Notes under the pieces: generated by a model | What the model was told of the DNA's origin: nothing | The model's input: the letters and a program-made list of their open reading frames with translations, nothing else | The model's database searches: none | Assembly: GCA_016169945.1 (NCBI GenBank) | Contig: JADLSH010000185.1 | Span: 310,001-374,000 of the forward strand | Reading direction: 5' to 3' | DNA: 64,000 nt | Origin: Trachythela sp. YZ-2020 | Taxonomy: Eukaryota > Cnidaria > Anthozoa > Malacalcyonacea > Clavulariidae | In this document: positions 43,666 to 54,089 of the stretch, in pieces | Numbering within the stretch: position 1 is the stretch's first letter | How the letters are laid out: each line of letters starts with the position of its first letter | Translations under genes and position numbers: made by a program

Positions 43666-45317
43666 CAATCTCGTCCCCCGAGCCTGCGATCCTTTGGGAA
43701 GAATCGTAAGCTCTGGGATAATCCATAACCGGAAGTGAATATGATTGGTCGTTGACACGGAATGGATGTCGCAATAATGCAATAATAAATTATTAACCGG
43801 GTAAATTATATATACAAGATGGCTGCTGTTTAGGAGTGTGCGAATATTGTTTTTGTATTGCAAAGTAATTTTAGCAGTGATAAGGTGAATAATCTTCTGT
43901 AATATTACACAGAAAATATAAAGAAAGGTACTATTAAGTTTGTACTATTTTATAAATGTACCAAAGGTGAAGGTACTTTGTGCTGTAATTTATTAAAGCC
44001 TATTTATGTTACTAAAATTTCTATATGCTTTATAACAATGTCATTGAAACAACTTTTGGTAATTTACCATACAACAAGTTCAATACTGAGAGTCGGGGCT
44101 TAAGAAGCGCAACAGGGAAATTATTATGAGGGTATGAAAATTTTGTAGAGGTAAAGGTAGTCTCAACCAGTTATATCCAAGATTGTAGCCACAGTCCAAA
44201 ATTGCAAAAGATTTTGAGCAAGCTACAAGAAGGGTGTTATATATGCCCCCATCTTCAAAGTACTTAAATCACTGGTAGAAATCGACAGGTGTATGTCAAG
44301 TATGAAGCTTACAGGTTGTTCGACGAAGCTGGACTGACTGACTGAGCTCACCAACCAGGCTGGCTTACGAGTACGAAGATCCTGTCATATATTTATTCTG
44401 TATATGTGGTATTCCTACTGGAATGGAGCCAGCCTGGCTCGCAGAGTGTCTGCATGAGTGACAAGATCCCAGGTCACAGGTTCTGCTTGCCTTGTATGAG
44501 GAAAATGATAAACTAACATGGCAAGCCTGGCTTGCTCACTTTGCCGGGTATATCTGGTTCATAAGAGTCCATTAAAAGATTGAACTGCAGGCCTGATCTA
44601 ACTTTTGACAAATTGTGTTTGTATTTCAAATGAAGTTTATTACTATACTATATGGCTCATAATAATGTAATGGAACCAATTTTCAGTTCATAACTTTAAG
44701 CTTCGTGTGATATTCCTTTGATCTACAAAATGTTTAAGGTTAATAGTTGAGTTGGAAGTACTTTAGCGTTTCTTCTCGTCGTCCAATCGTATAGTACGTT
44801 CCAGCCATGTTTTTAGACTGGACTTTTAATAGTACCCAAAATTTCACGCATTGTTTCAGCTTGGACGAACTTACGAGCGCTAAACGGCTTACTTTTGATG
44901 GTAGAAAGACAAGGACCCCGTCGTATAATTCAAGATTTTCCATAGTGACAGTGCCAAAGCCCAAATGAAAGGACAAAAATATAGTTAATTTATATTTTAT
45001 AATTGCAACATTTTCTTCGATATAAAACACTCTTCACCGCTCCATATCGACTGTTTTGATTACAATATTTTCTTTGCTCTGTCGTATTTATACTCCTCTT
45101 GCAACGTACTACGAAGAACATTTAGATTTGCTGCCAAAAACGATATATTTTCATGATTTATATACGAAACAACAGAATATTTTGACATTTTGTAGAATTT
45201 GTTTCGCGAACGCATGCGCAGTTTGGTCGAGGTACAGTTTTCTGTACCTCTGAGTCGGATTATCCCAGAGCCTCCGTTCCTTCTCTCGAAGGATCGCGGG
45301 CTCGGGGTACGAGATTG
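43666..45317. mobile_element. 9-bp-TSD element nested in the hAT
   Basis: Left end CAATCTCGTCCCCCGAGCC and right end (inverse) CAATCTCGTACCCCGAGCC, both with internal imperfect hairpins and the shared AGCTCTGGGATAATCC / GGATTATCCCAGAGCC block. The 9-mer CATACTTAC flanks both ends (43657-43665 and 45318-45326). It shares terminal nucleotides, hairpin architecture and TSD length with the element at 1596-2786. The interior has one minus frame of 96 codons (45030-44740). Confidence 0.93.
44740..45030 (-). CDS. Unassigned ORF in the 9-bp-TSD element
   Basis: 96 codons, or 67 if the internal MENLELYDG start is used. The MENLELYDGVLVFLPSKVSR start and the VKFWVLLKVQSKN and TYYTIGRREETLKYF blocks look protein-like: mixed hydrophobic and basic residues with no low complexity. 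I do not recognise a family. It sits about 290 bp inside the right terminus and reads away from it, so it could be a captured exon or a transposon-encoded protein fragment. Confidence 0.35.
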   Translation of the reverse strand: MFYIEENVAIIKYKLTIFLSFHLGFGTVTMENLELYDGVLVFLPSKVSRLALVSSSKLKQCVKFWVLLKVQSKNMAGTYYTIGRREETLKYFQLNY

Positions 45318-46003
45318 CATACTTACATAATAATTGTGCAATTATCACTAGGGCCCAGTCCCCCGCCTCAATTTTAGAGTTTGGTTTTTTTTGGCTTTTT
45401 TTGAACGTGCGTTTGGCTTTTTTTGGCCCAGAGAATCTGGCAACCCTGGTACTAACTCGTTTACAGTAACCATGGTAACACGCAAACGAACACTGTATTT
45501 TTAATAAATACTCTATATTTCTTTTCTTTTCTGTACAAACTGTGATAATATTTTTACTTTTAACAATAAAATTACCAATTGCCCAACTATATAAAGTAGG
45601 TATGTTATTTTGTTCTTTTTTGGACGTCTCACAAAACGTTTCGAAATTGTCATAAAACTTCAACTGTTTTTGAACAGTATTTTTATACTATGAAGTTTTT
45701 AGATAAAATATGTTGTTTCTTTTTTATATAACGCATTTGAATTAATACTAAAACAGTGTTGTATTGACCACACAGGATGAACTACGCAATTTCAAAACCA
45801 CAAACTTAGTGCATGCCAATTGACGGCAAAACTGCAAAAGCAAGTATGCAAAATAAACATTTACCCGTTAGAAACGCTTTAAAACTCGAAAATTCTGTCC
45901 TTTCTCGGCTTTTCGACTGCCTTCTTTTTTTATTGACTTTAGTAAATGAAAGTCCTCTTTAAAGTAAATTACATTTTCTCTTGTTTTGGAGACATGTCCC
46001 GAC

Positions 46004-46755
46004 TCCAGACATATCGAACTCATTGCTGATGGTTCAGGACATTTGGTGCCAGACCCCGTTCTTGCAATTTGACGCGCGCCGCTTGCTGTTTTCAATATAG
46101 CGGACAGCAGGCCAAAAAGAGTGAGAAACAGACCAAAGAGACTTGTAGACGAAATATCAGTTGGGAAGCCTGATAAAAAGAAGAAAATGCAAGCTGCAGA
46201 CAACAATTTGTACGAGATTGAAATAAAAGAGGTCGACATTGATGCTCAAATGCTTAAAATACATTTCAAAGGCTATGATGAAAAATTTGACGAATGGTGA
46301 CAATATCGCGAAAGCAAAACATCCAACCTCCATTTGACGGACCTAAATATTTCAAAACTAACAAGTTTTACACATCAAAATGCTCGAAATTTACTCTTCT
46401 TTTCAGATTTGGCGGTAAATGCTATCCCGCGCATGCTCAATTTCCATAGAAGACCCAAACCCCAGCCAACACCATCGCTGAGCGCAGTCAAAGCGGCGTT
46501 ACGCCATACCATTATGACCAAAAAAGTCCAAAAATGCCGGATGTAATTTTCCTTTTAATAGTTTTAGTCATACATCAGTAGGCTTCTTATATACTTAATT
46601 TTCATAATCTGAAGGTAAATGGTTCATTAATTAAAAGTGAGGACTATAAAACCAGAAAATATTAGAAAAATGACCTTTTTTTAATAAGCGCGCACGCCAA
46701 AAAATTGCAACATGTGAAGGTATTAGGCCAATGTCATAGGTGAGTTCGATATGGT
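46004..46755 (+). mobile_element. Insert carrying a chromo-barrel-like ORF
   Basis: CATATCGAACTCA at the left and TGAGTTCGATATG at the right are exact inverted 13-mers, and the segment between them is absent from copies A and E of the surrounding repeat. It therefore looks like a separate insertion, although I could not identify a TSD. Confidence 0.5.
46103..46300 (+). pseudogene. Chromo-barrel-like domain fragment
   Basis: An open stretch from about 46082 reads through a basic segment (RPKRVRNRPKRLVDE) and then NNLYEIEIKEVDIDAQMLKI followed by HFKGYDEKFDEW, ended by TGA at 46298-46300 (plausibly CGA). The pattern Y-x-I...h-x-h-K-I-H-F-K-G-Y-D-x-K-x-D-E-W is that of chromo-barrel or Tudor-knot domains, such as those in MRG/MSL3-like proteins that bind methylated histone tails. 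The continuation (QYRESKTSN) stays open for a few codons past the stop. Fragmentary; probably a captured host exon or a transposon accessory protein. Confidence 0.5.
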
Positions 46756-47027
46756 ACAATTTTGAAAAAAGTTTTCATATATAAATGCATTATAAATGCG
46801 AAAAATAAAATGCCAAAATGGCAGTTATTTTTCTGACGTATGCATATAAAAACAAAATCGTTGTCTTGGCCAATCATGATGTTGCTAGTTACCAGTTTTC
46901 TCTCGGCTTTAACTCGCGCATGCGTATAACTTAAAAACCGTCCACAATGTTTTCACATACCCGGGTGTAAATATCCGAGCGGAATTAGTACCCTCGCACG
47001 GCGCTTCGCGCCGGCTGGGGATTAATT

Positions 47028-47400
47028 CAAATACTTTATAGAATAAGAAACAACGTATTAAAAAACAGTTGAAATTTTACGAAAATTTCGAAACCTTTTC
47101 TGAGACGTCCATTCATCTAAGGTTTAATTTTACAGTAAATCAAAGCTAAAAGAGTACATAATAACATGCCTACTTTATATAGTTGGGTAATTGATAATTT
47201 TATAGTTAAAAGTTCAAATCTTATAAATATTTTACCATTTTGTACAAATTTACAAAAGAAAATATACAGTGTTGCGTGTTACCATGGTTACAGTGATCGG
47301 CTCAGTACTTCATGTTACAATAACTTTTGGGGAGTAAATTGTTTGGTTCGAATGGGCGAGGGGATTCTGCATGCATGTATTTCTAGTGTATTCTATAATC
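47028..47400 (-). mobile_element. CG-terminus repeat family, inverted fragment C
   Basis: Immediately right of copy B the internal part of the same family appears in reverse orientation: from TATAGAATAAGAAACAACGT through ATAACATGCCTACTTTATATAG and ACCATGGTTACAGTGATCGG to GATTCTGCATGCATGTATTTCTAGT. Copies B and C thus form a large inverted arrangement. Confidence 0.7.
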
Positions 47401-48044
47401 TTCATATTAATGTCAATAAAACGTTTCGAAGTGTTCATAAAACAAAACTGCATTTTACCGATAAATTCCTTTTTGGAATAAAATCAATTGAAAATATACA
47501 ATTCTCTGGTAAAAATGATTTCGCTTTTCCCTTAATTTATAGCTTTTTGATAACATATCATATAGGATACTTTAACTGGAATATGTGTAAAAAGCAACAG
47601 TTTTTAGAGAAACAATGCTAACAAATACATCAACAATTACAACAAACTTGCCTTATATTTTAGTTTTTTCGCTCACATATCTCTTCTCATTCTTTTAAAT
47701 AAACTAAAAGTGATAAAATTGGCCCCACATCTCTTCCTAAAGTCCCAAAAACTCGCTCATTCCCCTCCTGACAATAAAAACTTGCGCGATATTGGCGAAA
47801 GGTTCGGGATTGGTCCACTCATGAACCATAGCCACGCGCCCGCGATGATTGATGGATTTTGATATCGGCTTGCTTTCCTCTTCAAGTTGTAAATAGCCAA
47901 GCAGAATTAGTACCCTCGCCCCGGCCTAACGCCAAGAACGGCGCTTAAGCATTGTTTGCTCGGGGATGATACATCTAATACGGTTCAACTGTAAATACCA
48001 ACCAATAAATTACCTATGTAAATCTGAACTACAAAATATAATCA
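47401..48044. other. Noncoding; degenerate family terminus at 47890
   Basis: No gene. Near 47891-47968 a divergent version of the family terminus appears (AATTAGTACCCTCGCCCCGG ... GCTCGGGGATGATAC). The plus ORF 47166-47621 overlaps fragment C and is not supported. Confidence 0.5.
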
Positions 48045-49095
48045 GAACTAGAAATACATGCATGCATGCAGAATCCTCTCGCCCATTCGAACCAAACAAT
48101 TTACTCCCAAAAGTTATTGTTACATGAAGTACTTAACCGATCACTGTAACCATGGTAACACGCAACACAGTCAACACGCCAACACTGTATATGTGTTTTG
48201 TAAGTTTGTACAAAATGGTAAAATGTTGATGAGATGGGTACTTTTAACTACAAAATTATCAATTACCCAACTATCTAAAGTAGTTATGTTATTACGTACT
48301 CTTTTAGCTTTGATTTACTGTAAAATTCAACCTTAGAGAAATAGATGTCTCACAAAACGTTTCGAAATTTTCGTGAAACTTCAACTGTTTTTTGAACAGT
48401 ATTTTCATACTTCTTCTTCGCACTTGTTTTTGAAATGAAGTTTTTGAGATTTAATATGTTGTTTCTTATTCTATAACGTATTTGAATTAATACTAAAATA
48501 CTTTTTAAGATTAATCAATGTTGTATTGACCACACAGGATGACCTATGCACTTTCCAATTCACAAAATATACTGCATGACAATCTGCAAAAGCAAGTATG
48601 CAAAATGGACATCTACCCGTTTAAAACGCTTTAAAACTCGAAAATCTTCTTTTTTCAGTTGACTGCTTTTCCTTAACAAGTGAAAGTCCTTTAAAAAATT
48701 TCATTTATCTTGTTTTGAAGACTTTATTTGTCTGTATTGTTTCCCGACTGCTGAATACAAAGCAATGTACAAAACTATTTTTGAAAAAAATTTGTAAAAT
48801 GGTTGTTAAGTTTCTGACGCAACATTAAAAAACAAATTCTTTGTTTTAGCCAATCATGAGGTTGCTAGTTACCAGTTTTCTCTCGTCCTAAACTCGCGCA
48901 TGCGCATAAAGTGGAAAACCGCACATGACCGTCCATGACGTAGGGTCACTGAGCTTAATATATCTGGAGGACGAACCGCTAACATTTGCCTGGCCGAAAA
49001 GTGAGGCCAAAAACATGGCGGATTTTGACGTCAATTGACGCCATTACCATGATGACTGGTCCGAAATGCTAATGGTAATTTCCACTGACCAGACT

Positions 49096-51049
49096 CATTT
49101 CTGAGCCCGCTACAACATTCACACCCCTCTGGTTTTTGCAACAATAATTGAGCTTTTTGCCGTGAAATCTCGTTGTTTGGGAGTTTTCGACATATCTTTT
49201 CGACTTTCAAACGTTTCTTTAAAGATGTCCAAGTCGTACACGTTATTGTCGTATGTGAAAGATAACAAACAAATATCAAACCACCGGGAAATTTGGGTAA
49301 AGGCGATATTTGAAGCCAGAGCTAAGGAGTATAAATTTGAGGTAAATTTCACAGTCCACAAATATTAATCAAATATACTTTATTTCCTTAAGAAAAGAGG
49401 CTCTTTGAGTCTTTGTACAACAAGTATTTATAGACTGAGTGTAGAAAATATATTTTGCTTTATTAAAGTCAGTTTCTTCCCCCCAAGCAATGATTGGTGA
49501 ATAAAACTGCACAGATATTTTTGTATTTTTAATAGGATAGAAACTCCACATTTTTGCTTCATACTATTTTATTATGTCTGAGTAAGTTGTACGTTTTTTT
49601 AGCACTTGGGAAATTATTTCATTGAGTCTCTTTCATTGTACTAATATCATATCTTGATTCTCTGAAGAAGCAGACGGACTGGTGAAGATGATTAATTATG
49701 ATGTGCCACTATCTTTAAGAGGGAATTAGCTAGGATATAAAAGAGTAATTGTTTTGTGTTATACTGTATAACAACTTATTCATATACACTAGGTTGCCGG
49801 GTGAAAGTCGGCAAAGGCAATTTCTACCTAGCTTTCTGGCCAACATCTTACATTGGAGATACTTTCTAATATATATTTGAAGCACTAGGGTTGACTATCA
49901 CTTTGAATAAGATATGTATCCTTAACTACAGCAGTTTGTTAACTCTCCATCCTCTCTGAGTGAAAGATATTTGGGCAATTACCCCCAGTCCACCCGTAGT
50001 TAGGGGGTTAGTCAGAATTAGCAATCTACATGTCAAAAAGTGCTGCACTATGTGTGCCCCACATTTCCCCAAATTATGTTTCCCTTGGTCAAGGCATAGG
50101 TCAAGGCATTGTTTGTGTAACAGATATAATCTAATCTTATTTATTGCAGAATATATACCACAATAACACAGTACTTATTTCTATAATTGGTGAAACACAG
50201 TACAAAGCAACATGTTTGGAAATTAAAGATACAAAATCTTGATCAAGTTTTGTTTTATTTTAATAGAAATTTTTCAAATAACAATTATTAATTAGCAGTA
50301 AATATTAATTTTAACAACCAAACTGTATAATCAAGTTATGGTATTATAATTATAACTTTGCAGCGCCAGTTGGTCTGTGACTTTGTTCTGCCTGCTCGAT
50401 CAGCATTTAGATGCCTTGTACCATTTCTTGTGGTACCTATAAACTTCCAGATGAACTAGGCGGGGCCTTCGCTCGAAACATTGAAGTTCTTATTGTATTT
50501 TTCAGGTAGTTTACACAACTCAACAAAAGAACAGTCACACTGTATTATTATCCTTACACCACAATACTTTAATAAATATACATCTATGTAACTATATGTA
50601 TGATACAATACAATATGTAAGATTATTTTTTTCTCAAACTAGTTCTTTGTATATCACAGTTGAAGTCTGTAATGGAAATGAGAAATAAAGTTACTTGGTT
50701 GTTTTTATAAAGTGGTGTGCGAAGAATTACTAAGGGTGAATTAGAACTCGGTTCTGATCAGTTAGTTCTGGCCAGAGCCCATTTCTTGCCAAACTTAAAA
50801 TATTAGTGGTGCACCACCACTCCGGCACTTTGAAGATATAATGGCAAGGTCATTCCGGAAATTATCCAAACCCCAACTATTTAGAAAATTTCTGCCATCT
50901 AAAGGTGGGAGTGGGCAAATCCATTTCTATATAGTAGTAGGATATCTGTTTAATAGGACATCAATTAACTGTCTTTTATGAGGGTGCTGAAAGGGTTGGT
51001 TGTGCACAACCCCTACATCCCCATCAATAAATACTACAATACCGACTTA
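49096..51049. other. Interior of the 3.2-kb element, no gene seen
   Basis: AT-rich. Several short frames on both strands near 49031-49551 overlap the inverted arm or show no domain. Confidence 0.45.
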
Positions 51050-51605
51050 TATTATTATATAATAATTTAGTCTAATTTACAATATTTTTTTAAAAGTAAA
51101 TGAAGTCAGGATGTTTACTCCTGATGACACTTGCCTCTTTTAGGAAACTAATTGACTTTATCAATTTCTTCTCCCTTTTAATTAAAGTTTTAAACGTACC
51201 TAAATTATCTACCTTTCTCAGTTCTAATGGAAGATTGTTCCACAATAGAGGTCCTCTATACCTTATCGATACTCGTCCAATTTCCTTGGAGCATCTTGCA
51301 ATTTCAAACTTGTGATTATCTCTACTACGAGTTCTTAAATATTTAAAGTGCATTTCTAATGTTTCCGGTAAGCTATTATAAAATGCTTTATGCATCAGTA
51401 CTTGTATTTTTCTTTTGTAAGTATAATCTATTTCGTCCCAATTTGCAGCTAGTAATACCTCATTTTCGGGTGTTGTTTTCGGTATTTTGTGAATAATTCT
51501 AGCAGTTCTTAGATGTATCTTCTCAATATCATACATTAGACTGGGTGAACATGTTCCCCATACTGATAATCCATATGTGACATTATGAAAGGATTGTAAA
51601 AGACC
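51050..51605 (-). mobile_element. 5'-truncated LINE tail (minus)
   Basis: The minus reading from about 51602 gives LLQSFHNVTYGLSVWGTCSP and then the ORF 51536-51090 (148 codons): IHLRTARIIHKIP, YTYKRKIQVLMHKAFYNSLP, YLRTRSRDNHKFEI and SIRYRGPLLWNNLPLELR, ending KHPDFIYF. These are the last blocks of a CR1/L2/jockey-like reverse transcriptase. The frame is free of stops, so the insertion is probably young. It lies in the 3.2-kb TIR element. Confidence 0.85.
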
Positions 51606-52249
51606 ACTAAGTATATATTCAATATATATAAACTTTTAAAACTCAGTTAATGCAATAAAAACAGAACGACCCAAGCATGGCCAGTGATGAAATAAAACAA
51701 CAAGATTTATGTATACAATTTTCGGCCATTCAAAACGATTTTGATTGTATAATTTGTTGATACATTTGGTATATTTACTGTTTGTAATAACATACGTTTT
51801 TGACATAGTATATAATTCACACATTTACAAGCTATAAATATTTCTTACCGGTGAGAAAATATTCTTTCTTTAACAAAAAACAAATCATTCCTCGACGTTG
51901 TGAACAAGCAAAATGGGAGAAAAATATCACGATTTTTAGCTCAAAAACAATATTTGTGCGAAAACAAGGACGGTGAAGGATTTGTTTAAATCTTAAGATC
52001 GCGGTTGGTCAGTGGCAATTACCATGGGGATTTCGGACCAGTAGTCATGGAGATGGCGTCAAATCCGCCATGTTTTTGGCTTCACCTTTCACTGCCGTTC
52101 ACTCCCACCAGTAATATAGTATAGCTCATTGTGTAGGGTCCATGACATAATGGCGGACGACTTTGCATTCCGCTATGTTGTCACATACCCGGGTGTAAAT
52201 ATCCGAGCCGAATTAGTACCCTCGCACGGCGCTTCGCGTCGGCTCGGGG

Positions 52250-53465
52250 ATAAATACAACTTACAGATATTTTCCCAAATGGGCGATCGACATCGAATTT
52301 ATCATTCGTTTCGTGCAGAGTGTAGAAAATCGTTCAATAGACTACGATGTTGATCTCTAGATATAGTTTTGCGCACAAATTTTCGAAGCCTTTTATGTAC
52401 GAGTATATATAAATAAACTAATTAAGTTAATTATGATAAATAGTTTTAATCCTACATGAGATCAATTATGATAATTGAGTTTGAATCCTACATTCGAGCA
52501 CCTAAATGCATTGCATTTACAGTGCATCTAAAGATACAAACGACAAATATTTACTTGAATTCAATTAAATTAAGGTCAACTGAATTCTAGTATTCAGACC
52601 AAGTTTCTAGTTAATTTTGACTATCAGGTTGAGTTTTAACCTCCTCCAAACCTTCAGACTCCGGGAACACAATTTTTCTAACCGATCGTTCCAGGATCGT
52701 AGCCTTCGTTTTCAAACTCACTCGTCTGACATAAATAACCTTGCTTCGCTTGAATTCTATATATAATGCAACCAAGAGACCAAGAACATATTGGATAAGA
52801 TCGATCTGAAATCAATTATGATCATTGAGTTTGAATCCAACAATTCCGATATACAGCACATCTATTTCGAATGACCGAACTAAATATGAGGCAATACAGA
52901 CAGAGCACACAAATATATGTCAACATAAAACGAGATATTAATATAAATGAGAAACAGTACTATAATTTTCTCATCATTCAAATTGTTCATCTTTCATGCA
53001 TTCAAACCATTCTTTCCTTTCTGTTTTCTTTATTACGTCGGAATGCTTGTGAAAATTTTGCTGTGCCCTTTGTAGATTTTCAGCAAAGATTATAAAGTAT
53101 CAACCCAAGTCAACGGGGTAATTACTCGTCACTAACAAACAGGATTTGTTTAAAGATGTTGGAATAATAATAGACAGGATTATTCTTCATCCCCAAGCTA
53201 ACCGGGAGTAAGCCCGGAGCGAGTTTACTAAATCCTTCAGCTATTTACAACAGAGTGTAGCGTTAAGAGTATCAAGTAAAAAGTTGTCAAAATGTGGGTA
53301 TCGTACGTCCTACGCACGCCGACAGTAGACTGATATATATGTAGACTATATAATGATTAGACTATCTGAGTTAACACTGAAAGCAAAATTCCTCTAAAAG
53401 CAAAAATATAATTGAGAAAAAATCCGATCAGGATAAAGGGAGAAAACATAAATAGAAAGAATGAA
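52250..53465. other. No gene recognised
   Basis: Noncoding AT-rich DNA. Two similar strings containing AATTATGATMATTGAGTTTGAATCC occur at about 52463 and 52811. Near 53195-53228 an AAGCTAACCGGGAGTAAGCCCGGAGCGAG palindrome-like string resembles a divergent terminus. Confidence 0.45.
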
Positions 53466-53469
53466 AATG

Positions 53470-53566
53470 TGTGTCGCCGCTGAGAGTCGAACCCGAGACT
53501 TACGCCTCAAAGACTAAGAGAAGTGTATCACACCGATCCGATTACCCCAAGAGAAATCAGGGCCTT
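53470..53566 (-). repeat. tRNA-like promoter region, probable SINE head
   Basis: On the minus strand GGGTTCGACTCTC matches a B box and TAATCGGATCGG, about 50 bases upstream, weakly matches an A box. The T-stem pairs poorly and no acceptor stem can be drawn, so this is not an intact tRNA gene. It fits a tRNA-derived SINE head. Confidence 0.35.
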
Positions 53567-53830
53567 TTTTAACTAATGTACCGGAGGGGCCAAAGCCCCC
53601 CCCCCAGCCCCCATGTTGGCCTCCCAGTAAGCTATTTTGGCCCCCCCAGTGAAGGTCCCTTTTGTCCATAGTATAAGCAAAAAGGGGTTTAGAGGACAGT
53701 TATGGTATTCTCACAACAAAACTGGCTCCGTTTAGAAGGGATACACCAAAAATTGTCTCTGAAAATGCAGGAAATCAAGACACAGAGACTCAAGAATACA
53801 AAAATTTCCTTCCCACACCTGTAATACACC
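53567..53830. repeat. C-rich interspersed repeat arm
   Basis: CAGGGCCTTTTTT followed by GGGGCCAAAGCCCCCCCCC at 53566-53605 and CTGAAAATGCAGGAAATCAAG at 53759 match the remnant near 34140-34330 and, in part, the interior of the MITE at 12423. Probably one end of a nonautonomous hAT. Confidence 0.5.
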
Positions 53831-54089
53831 ACCTACTTGTTACGTCCCCTTTCGATGATGGCCCACCTCTAACGATTGAAGAGGTCACCAGTACAGCCAC
53901 CCAAGCAAAAAAAGGTCGAAGGGTAGGAATGCGACAAAATTTAATCACCTTCTCACATTGTGATGCAAAAATGTCTACTATGGATAATAGAGAAAATAGC
54001 GTAAATGGGACAGGATCCAACATTGTGACGACGGTGTTACTTTCGGCAGGGTACTGGGGGACAGCAGCCAGCCCCAGGTCGTCATCATG

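Larger units (their letters stand above)
43079..45448. mobile_element. hAT element with 8-bp TSD, itself invaded
   Basis: The ends CAGGGTTGCCAG and CTGGCAACCCTG are exact inverses and the 8-mer GTACTAAC flanks both (43071-43078 and 45449-45456). Both arms are rich in TTTGGCTTTTTT. After subtracting the inner element the hAT is about 0.7 kb and has no transposase, so it is nonautonomous. Confidence 0.95.
42735..47025 (+). mobile_element. CG-terminus repeat family, copy B, heavily nested
   Basis: Left end ACCCGAGCCGGCGCGAAGCGC...GGGTACTAATTCGG and right end GAATTAGTACCC...GCGCTTCGCGCCGGCTGGGG are inverted to each other over about 150 bp, including ATTTACACCCGG and CATAGCGGAATGC blocks. The interior matches copies A and E. 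Two independent insertions interrupt it: a hAT element at 43079-45448 and a chromo-barrel-bearing block at about 46004-46755. No clear TSD for the outer element. Confidence 0.75.
48948..52132. mobile_element. 3.2-kb TIR element with 8-bp TSD
   Basis: Arms of about 130 bp at 48948-49095 and 51995-52132 are imperfect inverses; shared blocks include GCCAAAAACATGGCGGATTT, TGACGCCAT and ACTGGTCCGAAAT. The 8-mer GTAGGGTC flanks both ends (48940-48947 and 52133-52140). The first bases (ACTGAGCTTAATATATC against ACAATGAGCTATACTATATT) diverge by a few indels. No transposase is recognisable; the interior contains a LINE tail. Confidence 0.8.
48045..52243 (+). mobile_element. CG-terminus repeat family, copy E
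   Basis: Starts with ACTAGAAATACATGCATGCATGCAG and runs through the shared interior to CGCATGCGCATAAAGTGG at about 48900. It is then split by a 3.2-kb element, and the terminus resumes at 52141 (CATGACATAATGGCGGACGA) and ends CGGCTCGGGGAT at 52242. Removing the insert and one TSD restores colinearity with copies A and B. Confidence 0.75.

Noticed and set aside
47166..47621. 151-codon plus ORF
   Set aside because: Its first half overlaps an inverted fragment of the CG-terminus repeat family that is noncoding in the other copies.
53470..53566. Minus-strand tRNA gene
   Set aside because: The B box is good but the T-stem and acceptor stem do not pair and the A box is weak, so a tRNA-derived SINE head is the safer reading.
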